Positions 62,366 through 64,000 of a stretch of 64,000 nucleotides of DNA are shown here, piece after piece; position 1 is the stretch's first letter; each line of letters opens with the position of its first letter. The DNA comes from Zavarzinella sp. (GTDB taxonomy: Bacteria > Planctomycetota > Planctomycetia > Gemmatales > Gemmataceae). The stretch spans positions 868,001 to 932,000 of the forward strand of contig JAWKTI010000001.1 of NCBI GenBank assembly GCA_041399155.1, given 5' to 3'. A model generated the notes under the pieces. The model saw only the letters and a program-made list of their open reading frames with translations. It ran no database searches and was not told the origin of the DNA. Position numbers and translations under genes: made by a program.

Positions 62366-64000
62366 ATGCAATCTGACTTAACAGCCACCATTAGGAAGAT
62401 TATTGAAGAGTGGATCCAGTCTGGGGTTCCATCGCTGGAAACGGCGATTGCTGAATATCCTGAGCTTGCCGAAAACAAGAATGCGGTGCTGGAACTTGCT
62501 ACGTTTGAATACAAGTTCCTTGTATCCACGGGAGTGGAGATCACACCGGAATCATACAGCCATCGATTTCCAAAGTATGCCCAGGCGTTGTTGCGAGTAC
62601 TGGGCAATGTGTCTCAGGATGAACTTGGCTCAATGCCTGAAGCCACATTGAAACTGAGCGATAGTAAATCAGGTCCCAAACCGTCGCCAGCGCCAGCAAC
62701 TTCGATGGTGGCAACTCCACATGCCAGTTGGCCACAGATCGGGGAACATCTTGGTCAGTATGTGTTGCTGCGGAAGCTGGGCCAGGGGGCGTTCAGCCGT
62801 GTCTATCTGTCACTGGACGAAATGACTCAGCGTCAGGTGGTGCTGAAAGTTACCCAGAAGATGACCGCCGAACCAAGTTTATTAGGAAATATTAATCATC
62901 CGAACATTGTTTCTCTGCTGACTGCCAGCCAGCAGGCGAACGGATTGAACTGCCTGGTCATGAACTACGTGGGCAGTGCGACTCTCGAAGATCTGATTGA
63001 ATTGGTCAATCCCATTGAAGGTGGGGTTCCTCGCCCCAACAGTGCGGACGTTATTCTGGCAGCAGCCAAACGCCACCACCACAAGGCGGATCAGCTGCCC
63101 GATTTGGGCAAACAGGCGCAAGTACTTGCCAAATATAGCTTTATCGATGGGCTAGTCTGGTTGTTCCGGCAGGTGGCCGACGCACTTGCGTATGTGCACC
63201 AGCGGAACATCGTCCACCAGGATATCAAGCCATCCAACATTCTGCTGGGCTTCGACGGTCGCCCAAGATTAATAGATTTTAATCTGGCTTATGCCAGTTC
63301 AGCAAATAATTCCCAGATCGGTGGGACATTGCTCTACATGGCACCGGAACAGATTGAACAGATTCGTTTACCCAAAGAGCAGCGGATCGGCTCGAACTCT
63401 GCCTGCGATATTTATTCGTTTGGCGTGATAATGTACGAATTATTCGCTGGCGCCCACCCGTGGGGCCCGATTCCGAGCCGTCGAGGCACGCTGGAAATCG
63501 CAAAATCGATGAGCGAATTGCAACGCAAGCCACTGGTTCCGGTTCATTTGCTGAATCGGCGGGTCCCAAGGCGTTTGTCGCAGTTAATTTCGCAATGTCT
63601 GGAATTTGATCCTGCAAATCGCTTCCCCAGTGCGGCAGAATTGGTCAAAGAGTTACAATATTGTTACACTCCGGCCAAAAAATGGTCATTTGTCACTCAG
63701 ACTTACACCGGTCGAGCTGCAATTCTGGCAGCTTCGATTGGCCTGGTCTCTGGTGGGGCATGGAGTATCAATTCCATGGCAGCCAGCCAGCCGATTATTG
63801 CTTACCAACAGCCCACCGCAGAAGAGCAGATTGCTGCCGCACGCAAAGCTATTCGAGAAGGGAAGCCCGACCAGGCTTCTGCCTATTTAACCCAGTTACT
63901 CAATAGTGATGCGAAAGCAGAATATTACCACCTGCGTGGGATCGCCAAGATGATGCAGCAGAACTGGTCTTCTGCTTCGGAAGATCTGGCACAGGCCTAT
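62366..64000 (+). CDS. Serine/threonine protein kinase with TPR-like tail, cut by the window end
   Basis: The N-terminal 125 residues form the helical extension of planctomycete kinases. The kinase domain (about 130-430) has the Gly loop (LGQGAFSRVYLS), Lys 161 (VVLKVTQ), HQD in IVHQDIKPSNILL with Asp 286, DFN with Asp 304 (LIDFNLAYA), and MAPEQ. The catalytic residues are all present although HRD and DFG are altered. A helix near 445-470 is followed by TPR-like repeats (EEQIAAARKAIREGKPDQAS). The gene continues beyond 64000. Confidence 0.88.
   Translation, partial: MQSDLTATIRKIIEEWIQSGVPSLETAIAEYPELAENKNAVLELATFEYKFLVSTGVEITPESYSHRFPKYAQALLRVLGNVSQDELGSMPEATLKLSDSKSGPKPSPAPATSMVATPHASWPQIGEHLGQYVLLRKLGQGAFSRVYLSLDEMTQRQVVLKVTQKMTAEPSLLGNINHPNIVSLLTASQQANGLNCLVMNYVGSATLEDLIELVNPIEGGVPRPNSADVILAAAKRHHHKADQLPDLGKQAQVLAKYSFIDGLVWLFRQVADALAYVHQRNIVHQDIKPSNILLGFDGRPRLIDFNLAYASSANNSQIGGTLLYMAPEQIEQIRLPKEQRIGSNSACDIYSFGVIMYELFAGAHPWGPIPSRRGTLEIAKSMSELQRKPLVPVHLLNRRVPRRLSQLISQCLEFDPANRFPSAAELVKELQYCYTPAKKWSFVTQTYTGRAAILAASIGLVSGGAWSINSMAASQPIIAYQQPTAEEQIAAARKAIREGKPDQASAYLTQLLNSDAKAEYYHLRGIAKMMQQNWSSASEDLAQAY

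Overview
The window looks like a chromosomal segment of a planctomycete of the Gemmata/Zavarzinella type, an inference from gene families. It holds a TIGR02996 domain fused to WD40 repeats, a TIGR03067 protein, a DUF1080 protein, a formylglycine sulfatase, a PEP-CTERM protein, GYF_2 and SEC-C proteins, planctomycete-style Ser/Thr kinases and a Tad pilus locus carrying an extra AAA+ ATPase. Two near-identical ParB-site-like palindromes (410-425 and 25300-25315) and the ribosomal alpha operon suggest the segment lies near the replication origin.

Layout. 1-6.7 kb: a broken gene, a parS-like site, a large inverted repeat, a secreted protein with Cys/Pro/Asn/Gly repeats, two overlapping TPR genes (the first with a SEC-C motif), a membrane-anchored kinase-like protein lacking the catalytic Asp, and a TolB-like propeller. 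6.8-12.3 kb: an Hsp70, then rpmJ-rpsM-rpsK-rpsD-(terminator-like hairpin)-rpoA-rplQ. 12.5-16.8 kb: sulfatase, DUF4262 protein, a thioredoxin-like/CxxCH/PDZ protein and a ceramidase-like membrane protein. 17-19.5 kb: an AT-rich island with a lipoprotein, membrane proteins and an Rhs fragment. 19.5-31.7 kb: a frameshifted subtilase, an Rpn-type nuclease, a frameshifted PEP-CTERM protein, a BON-MscS channel, small conserved proteins, a CoA-ligase-like enzyme coupled to a GT2 glycosyltransferase, and a DUF1080 protein whose ribosome-binding site lies inside a hairpin. 31.7-34.4 kb: a repeat-rich area with at least ten short palindromes around a WD40 gene. 34.4-39.4 kb: a PII protein divergent from an RND pump and its adaptor. 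39.4-46.3 kb: a phosphate regulon in the order pstS-pstCA (one fused gene)-phoR-pstB-phoU-phoB, with a Pho-box-like repeat upstream. 46.5-48.2 kb: ilvD. 48.4-61.8 kb: a Tad/Flp pilus locus with two extra identical Flp pilins on the opposite strand. 62.4 kb to the end: a second, probably active, Ser/Thr kinase running off the window.

The genes group into a few working units: translation and RNA polymerase, phosphate sensing and uptake, pilus assembly and secretion, an export pump, and envelope or glycan functions. Several genes can be read through only by adding one base in or next to a homopolymer. This points either to true decay or to sequencing indels, and it should be settled before those genes are called pseudogenes. 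I found no tRNA, rRNA or CRISPR array.
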